This document shows, piece after piece, positions 35,145 through 45,304 of a stretch of DNA of 64,000 nucleotides (the stretch's first letter is position 1; the number at the start of each line of letters is the position of its first letter). The notes under the pieces were generated by a model. The model searched no databases, was not told the DNA's origin, and saw only the letters and a list, made by a program, of their open reading frames with translations. Made by a program: the position numbers and the translations under genes. This DNA comes from Anthoceros angustus (taxonomy: Eukaryota; Streptophyta; Anthocerotopsida; Anthocerotales; Anthocerotaceae), in the NCBI GenBank assembly GCA_010909165.1, contig VJWM01000310.1, forward strand, positions 1 through 64,000, read 5' to 3'.

Positions 35145-35673
35145 ATGAACACGCCTTCAATTTACAATGTATCTACAAATGTTTATCAAAATGAAGAAGC
35201 CGATGATTCGAAGTGACTTGTCTTTGTTGCCTTGATAGTCTTGAGGTGGGCCAGATTACTAAAATAAATATATGTGCTCATTTGTATCATAAAAATGTTT
35301 AGATCCATGGTTACATATGTGCGGGCGCGCGTACATGCCCATTATGTAGACGTGAAATACACTTTAGAGAAGAGATTACGAAAAGGTTTACCATCTCAAG
35401 ACGAAAGTCACCTTCCACATCAATTTCGAATGACCTCATTTCCATCCAAGAGGACATTCAAATGATAAGAGATATTGTGAGTGGGAGAGTAGAGATGGAT
35501 ATAATGTCGTATGCGCGGATTGAACAAATCTTCCGACAAGATGGAGAAAATGCAATCCAAAGTAGCACGAAGATGAAAGGCTTTTCTTGTATGTTGAATT
35601 GCAATGGTGTCTTGCTATATATGAACAGAGGCATCCGGATCAAGTAGCTTTGGCACTATCCTATGGTGGATAG
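35145..35673 (+). pseudogene. RING-B copy, unit 7 (best C-terminal region)
   Basis: RING-B copy with TATA-like box near 34992. From 35462 the frame is open through MIRDIVSGRVEMDIMSYARI and EQIFRQDGENAIQS, the most complete view of the helical C-terminal region. A gcgggcgcgcgtacatg insertion (extra gcgc) disrupts the finger. The TAG at 35671-35673 is the likely stop. Confidence 0.72.
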
Positions 35674-36324
35674 GGCCATCCCATCTAGTGAGTACACACA
35701 CCTATTATAGATGGAGCCACCCTTTCCAAGTACACCTAGATGATTTAGATCATCTCATTTATATTGAGAAGAAAGTATTAAATAATCATTTGAATTATTT
35801 TGATTATTTTAGTTATTTATTTAATAATTATCATATAACTATCTTCTATTTTTGTATAGATAAGTCATTTTTCTGATTAAATTTACATGAATATTTATGG
35901 GTTTTTCAAAACAATTCTGGTTTTGTTGAAAATATACACCAAAATAGGACAAAGCCCTCCAAAGAGACCTTCACATGTGAGACCGAATACAGCCTCCAGC
36001 AGCACAAGTGGACAATGTTGAATAAGAACACCTACACACGAACCTCGGAAACACCGACTACCTCCGAACTCCCAATCCACTCAAAGCTTGAGACTCATAA
36101 CGAAGTAAACCTCAAACGACACCATCCAACCAGCCAAGCCTGATAACATGGCCAATGTAGGATCAAAAAGCTCCAAATCATACACGATACATGAGCCGCC
36201 CAAACTGCCACCTAACCGCCTTGAATGTGCTTGGATGAGGATGACACGTATTCACCTCACCAAAGCACATTGATAAGAGCGCTCCCAAAATCCCAAGAAC
36301 GTAAGAAACCAGCCTATTGTCACT

Positions 36325-36542
36325 AAACCACTTTAAAACTCTTAAGAATTGGACCCCAAAGAACGTAAGAAACCAGCCTATTGTCAATAAACCACTTTAA
36401 AACTCTTAAGAATTGGACCCCAAAGAACGTAAGAAATCAACCTATCCTCAATAAATCACTCTAAAACTCTTAAGAATTGGACCCCAAAGAACGAAGAAAC
36501 CAGCCTATGGTCAATAAACCACTTTAAAACTCTAAAGAATTA
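36325..36542 (+). repeat. CTTAAG-core direct repeats, unit 8
   Basis: Four copies; all spacers are near full length and read ccccaaagaacg, so this copy shows the repeat in its most regular form (about 62 bp). Confidence 0.85.
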
Positions 36543-36549
36543 GGACGCA

Positions 36550-36990
36550 ATGTTTTTGTGGACGAACTTTGTTGGCGGATGGACGGATCACGGACCTTGT
36601 CAAGACTGAGCCTAAGAAGTTCAACATCGCAACAATAGTGTGGGATGAGGAAGACCCGGCAATAATTGCCGGTGCTTGGAAGACTTGGATCTAATGATCA
36701 AGCACAAACATGAGGGTATACACTTTGGTGTTGACAAGCCCCATGGGAACTACTATTGGGACTATTTCTGGAATTTTTTATTCCGACGGAAGCGGTTCCT
36801 CCTCTGTGAAGCTGAAAACCTCTAAGGACTCGGTTAGTAGACAACATTTCATTTCCCAAGAAGCAACCTTCTAAATCAAGAGGCATTTGTGTGCACGGTT
36901 AGGCAAGCAGAGCCGTGAAGGAAAGCTTAGCGAATGATGAGTCGATGACAAGCCCGCCTTAGGTTAGGACATCAAGCCTTTTGCACTTGA
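36550..36990 (+). pseudogene. ORF X, unit 8 (frame-broken)
   Basis: Copy of ORF X with extra T in gaattttttatt and many small losses. Core residues (DLDLMIKHKHEG) remain readable. Confidence 0.42.
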
Positions 36991-37251
36991 ATGCGGAGTC
37001 CCGAGGTGCCACTTTGTTAGATATACCTATGCACATGTGTATAGTTATAGGCAGTTAGTATGGGAACACATACACGGGCAGCAAATGTATGAGCTCTTTC
37101 TCACTATCATTCGGAAAGGATTCCACCAACCGGTTGCCTCAAGCTTGAGGGCTTTATGTGATGCCGTTCCTACATGTATTACGGCTTTGTGTCACGACGG
37201 TGGTAATCCACTACACTGCAAAGGAAGGCGCAAGTTGGCTCTTCCTAACCC

Positions 37252-37350
37252 CATGAGACCGAATCTGACCTCCAGCACAAGTGGACAATGTTGAATAAGA
37301 ACACCTACACACGGACACAAGTGGACAATGTTGAATAAGAACACCTACTC
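37252..37350 (+). repeat. Patch of leader sequence copied into unit 8
   Basis: After ccccatgagacc the unit should continue with aggaaagcgatatattgg. Instead it continues with gaatctgacctccagcacaa and gtggacaatgttgaataaga, text that belongs near the start of a unit (compare 32030-32090). The cacaagtggacaatgttgaa segment is then repeated once more, and the unit resumes at tcacaccatgtgag. Joints show shared atgagacc and acctac. Confidence 0.85.
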
Positions 37351-37921
37351 ACACCATGTGAGACTTTCAAGACGCTTTTACACTCAATTCATACACATTT
37401 CAATTTTTCCCCATCACTCGTAGTGGCATACCACGAAGGGCCATATGGACATGCATTCACGTATGGTAGGGCCCCTAGACCATGGCGGAAGCGTCGTGCA
37501 GCCTTTCGGCTAGGTCCTACACACGGACACAAGTCACATATCTTTGCTCTTTAGTGATGTAGAGGCACAAGTCGAGCGATTCTTGGCACGGTGGAAGCTC
37601 CCCTCAGCGCTATCGCCACCATGCTTAAACAAAAGACACTTTCAAAAAGCGAGCCAGCGTGGGAAGAAATGCCGACCATTTCTTAAGCCAAATAGACAAC
37701 ATTTATAAGAACGTGGTTACTAAGCATCTTGTGCTTGATCGATACTTAGATGGGGTGTCTAGAGGAGTGGATACCCTTGGTGCGAATAGTGAGGCACACT
37801 ATAGTACAAGTTGTTAAGAACCAAGTCCTATTATAGGAAAATTCAATCAAGTGGACTATAATAGACAAAGAGCTAGGTAAAGATTTAGAATCACCCACCT
37901 TAGTAGAAAAAGGACCCACAC

Positions 37922-38458
37922 TCATCCATGCCTCGTCTCATCATCACTAACCACATCATTTATGTGCGGAAAATGCTCGATTATGTGTGTGAGAATCACA
38001 TTCCTCAGCGCATTTATTTCAGAAATAATGTCAATCCCATTTATTGTTGCAATCATTTCATTCCGCATTTCATTGAGGATTTCATCTATTCTTGTGCAGA
38101 TTGTAAGAAGCTCATCTATGTTTATCTCATCATCATGAAGATTCTGATCAATATCAACTTCAAGTATTAATCCTTTGCAATTGGGAAATGTGCATCTTGC
38201 ATGATGATTATGCAACCATGGAGCAAGACATCGCTTGTGAAAGGAATGAGAACATGCGTCCACTTGTGTGATTTCTTGATGTTTTTTAATTTCATCTTGA
38301 CAAATGGTGCAATCCTTGACTTCGTCGCCATTATACATCCTTGTTCTCACCTTGAATGTTCTTCTAATTGAACTGTTATGCTCCATCAGGATTTCCTTAA
38401 ATGAATTCTTCGCTTCCTTGGAATAAGGAATTATGTGGTATTCTGGATGCAGTGACAT
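37922..38458 (-). CDS. Complete RING-H2-like zinc finger protein (178 aa)
   Basis: Open frame from ATG (38456-38458) to TGA (37922-37924). The finger is C50-x2-C53-x15-C69-x-H71-x2-H74-x2-C77-x11-C89-x4-C94. The x15 and x11 spacings match the 95-codon gene at 22481, supporting common origin, but the last pair is CTFPNC (x4) instead of the usual C-x2-C. RING-H2 domains normally recruit E2 enzymes for ubiquitin transfer; whether this finger still binds zinc or E2 is uncertain. N-terminus (1-49) is basic with a putative helix (YSKEAKNSFKEIL); the C-terminal half (100-178) is acidic and helical (INIDELLTICTRIDEILNEM). No signal peptide or membrane segment. Candidate TATA boxes on the reverse strand lie at 38481-38487 and 38606-38616. 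Its last ~72 codons are repeated in every array unit, so this may be the source copy. Confidence 0.85.
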   Translation of the reverse strand: MSLHPEYHIIPYSKEAKNSFKEILMEHNSSIRRTFKVRTRMYNGDEVKDCTICQDEIKKHQEITQVDACSHSFHKRCLAPWLHNHHARCTFPNCKGLILEVDIDQNLHDDEINIDELLTICTRIDEILNEMRNEMIATINGIDIISEINALRNVILTHIIEHFPHINDVVSDDETRHG

Positions 38459-38700
38459 GACATATATTCGATGACAAACATATATAGTTGGGGGTCAGGT
38501 AACTAGGTATTATCAGGTAAAACAAGTTTTTTCTCGATAACAAAATTGATAATAATTACAAATTGGTCTTACTATTTTAAATATTAGATAAAAATTATAA
38601 GATCTAATATATATGGTATCTATGTATGGAGTTGTGTTCACTGCAGCTTCTTAAAGATAGGTAGATCTATAGAGTTTAGGGTTTATAGGTAGATAGAGGT
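38459..38700 (-). promoter_or_regulatory. AT-rich upstream region of the terminal RING gene
   Basis: Single-copy AT-rich stretch upstream of the reverse-strand gene, with ctatatatg near 38488-38480 and ccatatatatt near 38616-38606 on the reverse strand. The second is better placed for a 5' leader of about 120 bp. No direct evidence of use. Confidence 0.35.
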
Positions 38701-38713
38701 TCGCTAGGCGAAT

Positions 38714-38805
38714 AGGGGGGTAGGCGGGTAGGCGGGTAGGCGGGTAGGCGGATGGGCGGATGGGCGGATGGGCGGATGGGCGGATGGGCGGATGGGCGGA
38801 TGGGC
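38714..38805. repeat. 8-bp minisatellite (GGGTAGGC)n(GGATGGGC)n
   Basis: About four copies of gggtaggc followed by about seven of ggatgggc, in strict 8-bp phase. On the reverse strand it would read as repeated PPIRPSAH, but I see no gene around it. It lies about 250 bp upstream of the terminal RING gene's start. Confidence 0.9.
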
Positions 38806-38819
38806 CGAGAGGTAAATAG

Positions 38820-39800
38820 GAGATGGGAAGTCCAAGCATAAACTCGTTACGCAGCCAGCCAAGCACGTCCAGTAGTTCGCAAATACGTAGGTAGGTAGGT
38901 AGATCATGAAATGCGACAGTCTCATAATCATGAAAGGATTGTACGATTGAGACCGCATTGAGGCAGACCACGTTACGGGCGATAGGAGGTCAAATGTCCA
39001 TGGCTCACTTCAGGACTCTATGGAGGGCAAGGTCACCAAAAGCGTGGGTAGGCACCGCATATTCCTCTTCACCCGGTCACGGTGGCCTCGGATTTATGGG
39101 CATTGCGACAAGCCATGCGAGGTTAAAAACAAGCGGATGAGGGAGATGGGATGCTTGTGTTTCCCTTAGAGTCGGCAAAGAGATGCTTTGCGGATGTCTC
39201 AACACCTCTCCACTCGTCATTGGGATACCTTTTCAAATAGGCGAGAAGTGGAGAAGCAAATCGAACCTCAACCAACCAACCAAGAGATAGCTTGTTGGAA
39301 CAAGAGCCATAGCTCCATACAAGAACCGAAATTAGGGGTACAATTAAAAAGGCGCTTTCTTATAGAAAGGCTGTTGTGGCCAAAGTCTTGTTTCCTTATC
39401 GCGTTCGGCATGACATTGCAAACCCAACCGCACTTCAAGAGTAAACAAGGTCTCCTAAGAGTGGGAGCGGCTCCTCGTCTGGTTTTGAGGGTGAAATTTG
39501 GGACACAGAAACAAAAAGCTTGAATTTCATAATTTGCAGAATTTTTAAAAATTGCATGATAAAGATGTGACTTTAAGAATGAAACCATGCATTTCAATGG
39601 TTTTAAGGTAATAAGACCTTCACATGGTCTACACTCCTCCAAGTTCTCATGAATTTACGCCAATTCTTTAAGATGATACATGCAATTTATAGGCCGCACA
39701 AAATGGATATTAAAAAGGTCCACAAAAATGAGTTTAAGGGTCCTACGAGAAAAAAAAAGCGGCACATTGTCATACTTGTATGACCCCAGACATCCGGTGA
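38820..39800. other. Flanking sequence between array and P element, no gene supported
   Basis: Mixed sequence with short open frames on both strands (39188-39523 forward, 39268-39642 reverse) that overlap and that I cannot recognise. It includes a short gtaggtaggtaggtag run near 38888-38903 and an A9 run near 39751. Nothing else seen. Confidence 0.4.
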
Positions 39801-39824
39801 ATGTGCGAATGGTATGAATCCATT

Positions 39825-40400
39825 TTAGGCAGTGCGGGCCGAGGTTGCACCAGAAATTGGATGAAATCTCAACTTCATACCGGCTGGCCTTTCGGACACA
39901 CCATGCGGGAATCTATTTACAATTGCGGGTTCAATGCGGTCTTTCCACGCATCGTGACATCGTCCCTTTACATGCATATGATGAATGCATTCATCATGTC
40001 CGCGACTAATCACCCGCGCGGCGAAGGCTTTCCACCACAATAGACCCCGTGTGGCCGTGTTCAGACCGAATTTCTTATAGCAATGCATTTCGCTATTCGT
40101 TGAGTGCGGTATAAGCGCCCGCCATGGTCGATATGCGATTTGCAATTCGATAAGGTCTCGGCCATGACACTTCACGCACATGGATGAAGCTCGGAATCGG
40201 GTGCCACTCGCCTTCCCTCGCCTCGGTCTCGCAGGGGCCTCATGCACACCAATGCGTCGGCCCGTGGCGTGCGATGCACAGGAAATGGCGATTGGGCGGC
40301 GTGGCGTGCGATCTGGGAAATGGCGATTGGGCGGCGTGGCGTAGTTCGTCAATCCCCTTTTCACGGTGTTCGATTGAAGGATATGCATGAGGATGCTCAT
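39825..40400 (-). pseudogene. Unassigned reverse frame in P block 1, Cys/His-containing
   Basis: A 191-codon open frame I do not recognise. It contains CVKCHGRDLIELQ and HDECIHHMHVKGRCHD, Cys/His-rich stretches that could bind metal, but no family pattern fits. It may be the C-terminal part of the same broken protein as 40600-43745. Confidence is low that it is a real coding region. Confidence 0.3.
40255..40345. repeat. Short direct repeat, ~40 bp, two copies
   Basis: Near-identical tandem copies of gaaatggcgattgggcggcg preceded by gtggcgtgcgat. Confidence 0.75.
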
Positions 40401-40599
40401 TGATGCAATGTTGTTCGAGCGCCATGTTTCTCCCTTGCGGCGATCGCGTGAACAAAAATGGTTACGCGAGCTTGGATCAAGCTGGACACAATGGACACCG
40501 AACAGCCTTTATCACCGTGTCCGGTGTTGTGCAAGACACAGGCCGTATCGCCATAAGTTGTCTCAAAGCTTTGGAGTCCAACACAAAAAGCAACGTTAA

Positions 40600-43500
40600 C
40601 CGGTGGTCGTCTGATTTCTAGCCCTCACAACTCTCTCCCAATCCCAGTTCGGATGCTACAAGTTTGTTTTGGTATCTGGAAGTTGTGGAGAGTCAATCGA
40701 GCCATCATACTTCTCGTCTCAAGGATGGACCTCGATCCATCATTTAATGTTGCGGCAAAAGCCTCTTCTGCAGCCATCTCGCCAATGTCTGCGTCTTTCT
40801 CACTAACCTCCCACGCCGACGGATGTCCTACAACACCAGTCGAAAGTGGATCTGACACGCCTCCAATTGTGCATCGCGTCTTCTTGTCTGCACGCCGCGG
40901 ACCCACAAAAAGCGACCTCGGCCACTGCGGCGGTGTTCACCATGGGCTCTTTGCTGCACGTCTTGGGTGCACGCATCAACGTCTCCCACCTCCTCCTCCT
41001 CGCTTGGCGGTTGTCCATCGTATTGAGCCGCAACCCATGAATTGCCTTTGCTGGGATCTCGTCTATCGAAATGACATTGCGGCGGACTTGAGGGGCTACC
41101 ATGCGAACGGGCCTGCACAACCATCTAGGATCCACTCGCCTTCCATGTACAGCTCAATCAACTTCCTCAACAATCTAATGGGCTTCGGTGGAAACCACCC
41201 TATCATCTCGTGTTGTAACATAGCTTATGTTCCATGACCTTCTCAAAAACAAGTTGTCAACCCTCTGCGTCATTCATAACATCGGTGATGCGAGGAGAAA
41301 TCGAGGCGGACAATCACGCTTTAAGGAGCTGCGCCGTGGTGATGTAATCACACCGCATCATCTGACTTATCTGTGGAGGTGCCGTCACATTAGTTTTGTG
41401 CGAGCGGGGCGTGACACCACCTTTACATCGCAAGCAAAACTTCACGAACCATGGACATATCATCGTGAATGGAATACCACGACTCGAAAAACCTCGACGT
41501 TGTGATGCCACGGAATGTCATTATGATCTTCTCAAATTCACGAGTGAACCGTGTCATACTCCCTAGAGTTCGCATCCAAATTCAACCCGGGGCAAGTCCA
41601 GAGAATCATGGCAAGCGGACGGGTTCTAGAAGCTGGGCCATCCGCGATGTTGCCACATACTATACCTACCTGCGGGTTCTCCGTCATCCACGAAAGTCTA
41701 ACTTTTGATCTTGGAGGCCTCCAACAATTGTCGCGCTCATCGCCATTATCCTCCAAGCTTTGGCTTTCAAAACATGTTCCTTGAAATTGTCGAGTGCACT
41801 CCACTCGAGGCAGGCATTGGCCAGCGCACGCAATGGCAAAGTTCCAATCACGACGTGGAAACAAACCATGCGCAAACAAGCATATTGCTTAGTACATATC
41901 ACATGCCGGGTGGCGGTGCTTGCTCCATGTCACTTACCATATTTTTGAATGCCGGTTGAAAGTTCGATCTGCTCCACCGTCTTTGTATTGAGGGTATCGA
42001 TCCCTAACTGCTGGAAAGTCTCACAATTTTCTTCGCAAGGGTGATGTGAATGAGGTTCAATTTTTGGCCTTCTCCACCCACTCTTGCATTTGCTTCAAGC
42101 TCATTTCTCCAGCCAAAACCTTCATGCCGCTCTTCAAATTGTTGTTGCTGCTGAGTGCTCGATACCACGAAAACACTTCCACACTCTCACGGAACATCCG
42201 ATTCCTTCACATCGATGACCACAAGATCTCTCGTGGCTGCATTTCCTCGACTTCCTTGTAGCCTTCACTTTGTTTTGCTAGTGCTCGGGCGGCATCTATC
42301 TCGCCGTAGTTGCTTACATTCCCACTTCTAAAATCTAGTCCACATACCTCCACACTTCTTCGTCAACTTTTGCCACACAATAATCCGGTGTCCTATTGTC
42401 CACGGTGATCGCACCTTGGGGCCATGCTTGGCGCATCCCACTTGGGGATCACGCCTGTCGTGCATACACATCTAGCTTCCAATCCACGCCACACTTCAAA
42501 CCCTTGACCTCCAGGGGCAACTCACTTACGATGCGCACGGTCCATGAAGGTAAATGTCTTCTGGCGTCGCTATGGTGTTGTGGTCCGTGGCTACAATCCT
42601 CATCTCGTCCTCGGTGAGTCCGAGCACATATGCATCCATCCACTTGTACTCTTCCACCGGCAGATGAGGCAGTAGGGACCTTGCACGGAAGGAATGGTTT
42701 CCCCTAAGACGAAAAAATGTAATCCCCTGCCCACCTTCTCGAACGTCAAATTCTCTTGTGTAGCACATTGTGGCGGATCCACAACCACAACCATGGGCAA
42801 CACACCAGCCACCCAGGGACAATGCTTCATCTTTTGCATCAAAGCCTCTACCCATGCGAGATCCAACTTCCTCACCCTGGCTGCCTGACACAATTCCTCG
42901 GGGGGTCTGCAACACTTGATTGGCAGCTTCAGAGTAGACTCCCACACTCTCTTCATTGCGATACCGTCCCTTTCCACGTCCGGCTTGCATCTGCTTTGAT
43001 GGCAGCAAGCCTGTCATCGTCTGTAGCCACCGCGCTATCCTTGGCAATCTCCACAAACCTGGGAAGCGGTTCATCCTCCTCCTCCGACTCTTCGCTCCCA
43101 ATTGCAATTGCAGGCTTCTCCCGTTTTGCCCTTGCCTTCTTGGCTTTGCCACTACCGCGGGCCTGCGCCTTCTCATCGATTGGTTTGCCATCTCCAGCTC
43201 CTCCCTCATCGCCCCTTTGATGCATTCCCCAGGCGGCGACTGCTGCACCCTCCTGCGATCCGGGACAAGCCTTCAAGACCGCCGTGAGCAATCATGCGAT
43301 GGGGCGGGACCTCGAGGTCATGCTCATCGTCATTAGCCTCGCGGTCTCCTTCCAGTGAGCCATCTTCACCGTCTTGATCATCTCCTCGGCGGGTAGGGCG
43401 CCATGCATAGTCCTCTGTGTCCTCACCGTCGTTCTCCATATCCTCGTCATACCCGGTCAAGCTAGCTTCCTTACAGCCTTGAAGAATCACAAAGTCTGGC

Positions 43501-43745
43501 GAGTCAAAACCGGGGCGTCGGTGCACACAGACGCATCGGCTCGGGGGCACGAAGCCGATCTTTCTTGGATCATTTGCAATTGGTTGTATTGCGGACCTAC
43601 GAGCGGATGCGGTGCTAGGATGTTTCCCCACCATGGCATTGCGGGGATGCTTCCCTCGAGATGCCTTTTGCTCGGTTGCATCCCACCGAAGTCAAGGCCG
43701 CATGCCCTGTGAAATGATTCCCGCCATCTTGAAGATGCTTCCACA
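40600..43745 (-). pseudogene. Large frame-broken protein of P block 1, ParB/sulfiredoxin-like patch
   Basis: Reverse-strand coding remnant spread over several frames. Order from the N-terminus: a short basic/Ser region; an acidic region (DMENDGEDTEDYAW, DREANDDEHDLE); a basic Lys/Arg stretch (GSGKAKKARAKREKPA) followed by SEESEEEDEPLPRF; then KLDLAWVEALMQKMKHC, VLPMVVVVDP, ENLTFEKV, LHFFVLG and GNHS (about 42860-42690), and LTEDEMRIVATDHNT (about 42625-42580). Hydrophobic strand, then V-V-D, then G-N-H-S, then an E-x-x-x-x-A-x-x-H-N helix, resembles the ParB/sulfiredoxin fold (a D-G-x-H-R-type loop and a later A-x-x-x-N helix). That is a motif-level guess. Downstream parts (SVRVWKCFR, NFKEHVLKAKAWRIM) are unassigned. 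Function unknown; as written it cannot be made as one protein. Confidence 0.45.
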
Positions 43746-43939
43746 TGCTACATTGTTGCTTCTGGCGGATGCACTTTGCTGGTGTGCTTACGGCGGATGC
43801 CGCTTGGATGCTTTGAATTCCGTCAAGTCGATGTACGTCCTATGCCGCCTTTCAGATGATCCACCACCAGCATGGCAAGACTTTTTGATGGCGGCCGGGC
43901 GGCGCACAATCCGTGTCGTTGTAGGAAGAAGTCCGTTCC

Positions 43940-44384
43940 CAAAGGAATGATAGGCCCGTTTACGCGTTTGGTGATTCTTACCGTCCTTAGCGCTCGTTCG
44001 GTCTCAACACACATACTCCTAACTACTCTCGACCCGTAGGCCGGTATGGCCAAGCGTTTAAGGACCCGTTCGCGTCCGTATCGTTCACACCATCCTCACG
44101 CATCGGTCCTTTCCTCTCTCCTCTCACGCTACACTCTTGATCTTAGAAAAAGGCGCAGTTCTGTGATCCGGACCTCCTCGTCGTTCGCGGGCCTCTCGTC
44201 CGGGCTCTACACCCTCCGGAGTTCCTCCGGCTCACGCGTTCAGTCCGTTCGGTGTCGGACGCGGCTCTCGGGCGAGCACGGGTCACGATCACCCTTCCAC
44301 ACACACCACAGCGTTAAGTCGTCACGGGACCTTGATCAATCTCCCGGGCGCCGTGCACCTTTCGGTGACTCGGGACTCACGTTA
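43940..44384. repeat. GC-rich end of P block 1, also at 46410-46866
   Basis: About 440 bp (gataggcccgtttacgcgtt through actcacgttagcaagaag) present twice with few differences. No clear gene; forward frames are Ser/Arg-rich and not convincing. Confidence 0.6.
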
Positions 44385-45304
44385 GCAAGAAGAGATCACA
44401 CGGGGTGCATCACGACGTATGAATTGCAAAGGGCTGCAAGTATGAAGCGTGAGGCCGTGGATGACATGCGAGGAGACATGGATAGCAAGGAGGGTTGGTA
44501 CGAGATGTTGTGGAGGTGAGAAGTTCAACGAGGATAAGTTCATTTTATTCTTGATGAGTGTTATGCACAAGCCAATTGGGTGTGTTGGACAATGGAATGT
44601 AAGAACTCCAGGAGTTAAGGTCCTAGGGGTGGATCAAGACCGGATGGGGCACCTTTTGTGGGGTGTTTCAAATTGTTATATTTGCGAAGTCGCATGAGAG
44701 CTAATTGGGAGAGGGTTTGAGGGTCACGCGAAGGAGGTGGTGGGTGGATGTAGGCATGGCACCCCCACCGTAGGGGAGGCATCCTACAGGGGTAGTATGT
44801 AGGAGGGTAAAGGCAGGAGGGTGTCCATGTAGGATAGGTAGGGCGTCAAGGGACAGTAGATGCAAGTAGTACGAAAGGGGAGGGGAAGAAGTGAATGGTA
44901 GGGTGACCAAGGTGACCACATAGTGCGGGTGTGAAAGGTGACCCCACATAGTAGACGAGGTGACCCCACGATTGAATTGGATAGGTAGGGCGCCATGCAT
45001 AGTCCTCTGTGTCCTCACCGTAGGGAGTGGTGAGGTCTCCCACGGGCAGGCGGCGACACCCCTACTTGGATACTTGGGAAGCAAGTTTTCATTATACTAA
45101 GCAAGTCAGACAGGTTGAGTGGAAGTTGTTAAAAGGGCGATATGCAAGGTTGAGGATAAATAGGGTATATTAGGAATAATAATCCATAAATATGTAAGGT
45201 GTAGTGTAGGGTGTTTATAACAAGTAGGGCTACTAAATCGAGGATTGGAAATAGTGCCACCGGCAAGGAATCAACGCCTATATCAAGAGTTTTGTCCACA
45301 ACCA
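44385..45304 (+). mobile_element. L block 1: partial LTR fragment
   Basis: Matches 51395-52320 apart from small homopolymer differences and one replaced patch (44987-45020). It begins at shared gcaagaaga and ends at shared ccacaacca, where P sequence resumes. It contains degenerate ggtgacc repeats (about 44905-44970). It has no coding capacity I can support. Confidence 0.75.
44987..45020 (+). repeat. P-derived patch inside L block 1
   Basis: In L blocks 2 and 3 this position reads gtaggtaggatgagagtgtc and onwards. Here it reads gtagggcgccatgcatagtc and ctctgtgtcctcaccgt, which is P sequence from about 43393-43427. The borders share gtagg and ctcaccgt. Confidence 0.8.

Larger units (their letters stand above)
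31822..35768 (+). repeat. Tandem array unit 7
   Basis: A 3,947 bp unit with the standard order, the last one with RING-A and RING-B. The stretch 33036-33936 has no convincing gene. Confidence 0.93.
35769..38143 (+). repeat. Terminal partial array unit 8
   Basis: Last unit, collinear with the others only up to the catcatgaagatt breakpoint at about 38140. Beyond it the sequence continues into the complete RING gene rather than the AT-rich joint plus RING-A. It also carries a foreign patch at about 37252-37350. This is the right-hand edge of the array. Confidence 0.9.
39800..44384. mobile_element. P block 1: longest copy of an unrecognised repeated element
   Basis: About 4.6 kb of GC-rich sequence. 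Parts recur collinearly at 45296-46866 (matching about 42779-44384) and 49186-51322 (matching about 41607-43730). It carries a reverse-strand pseudogene and ends at gcaagaaga (44385-44393), where LTR sequence takes over. No terminal repeats of its own were found. It could be a mobile element, a captured host gene, or low-copy DNA caught in a larger duplication. Confidence 0.6.

Noticed and set aside
38714-38805. Telomere-like repeat
   Set aside because: The unit is 8 bp, GGGTAGGC/GGATGGGC, not the plant TTTAGGG or TTAGGG repeat, and the tract is under 100 bp.
38651-38971. Reverse-strand protein with PPIRPSAH repeats
   Set aside because: It is only the 8-bp minisatellite translated; two reverse frames give the same kind of repeat and nothing gene-like surrounds it.
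44701-45084. Reverse 127-codon frame in L block 1 (and 47643-48029, 51713-52099)
   Set aside because: Conserved only because the LTR is duplicated; the sequence is ggtgacc-type repeats translated, and the patch at 44987 replaces part of it.
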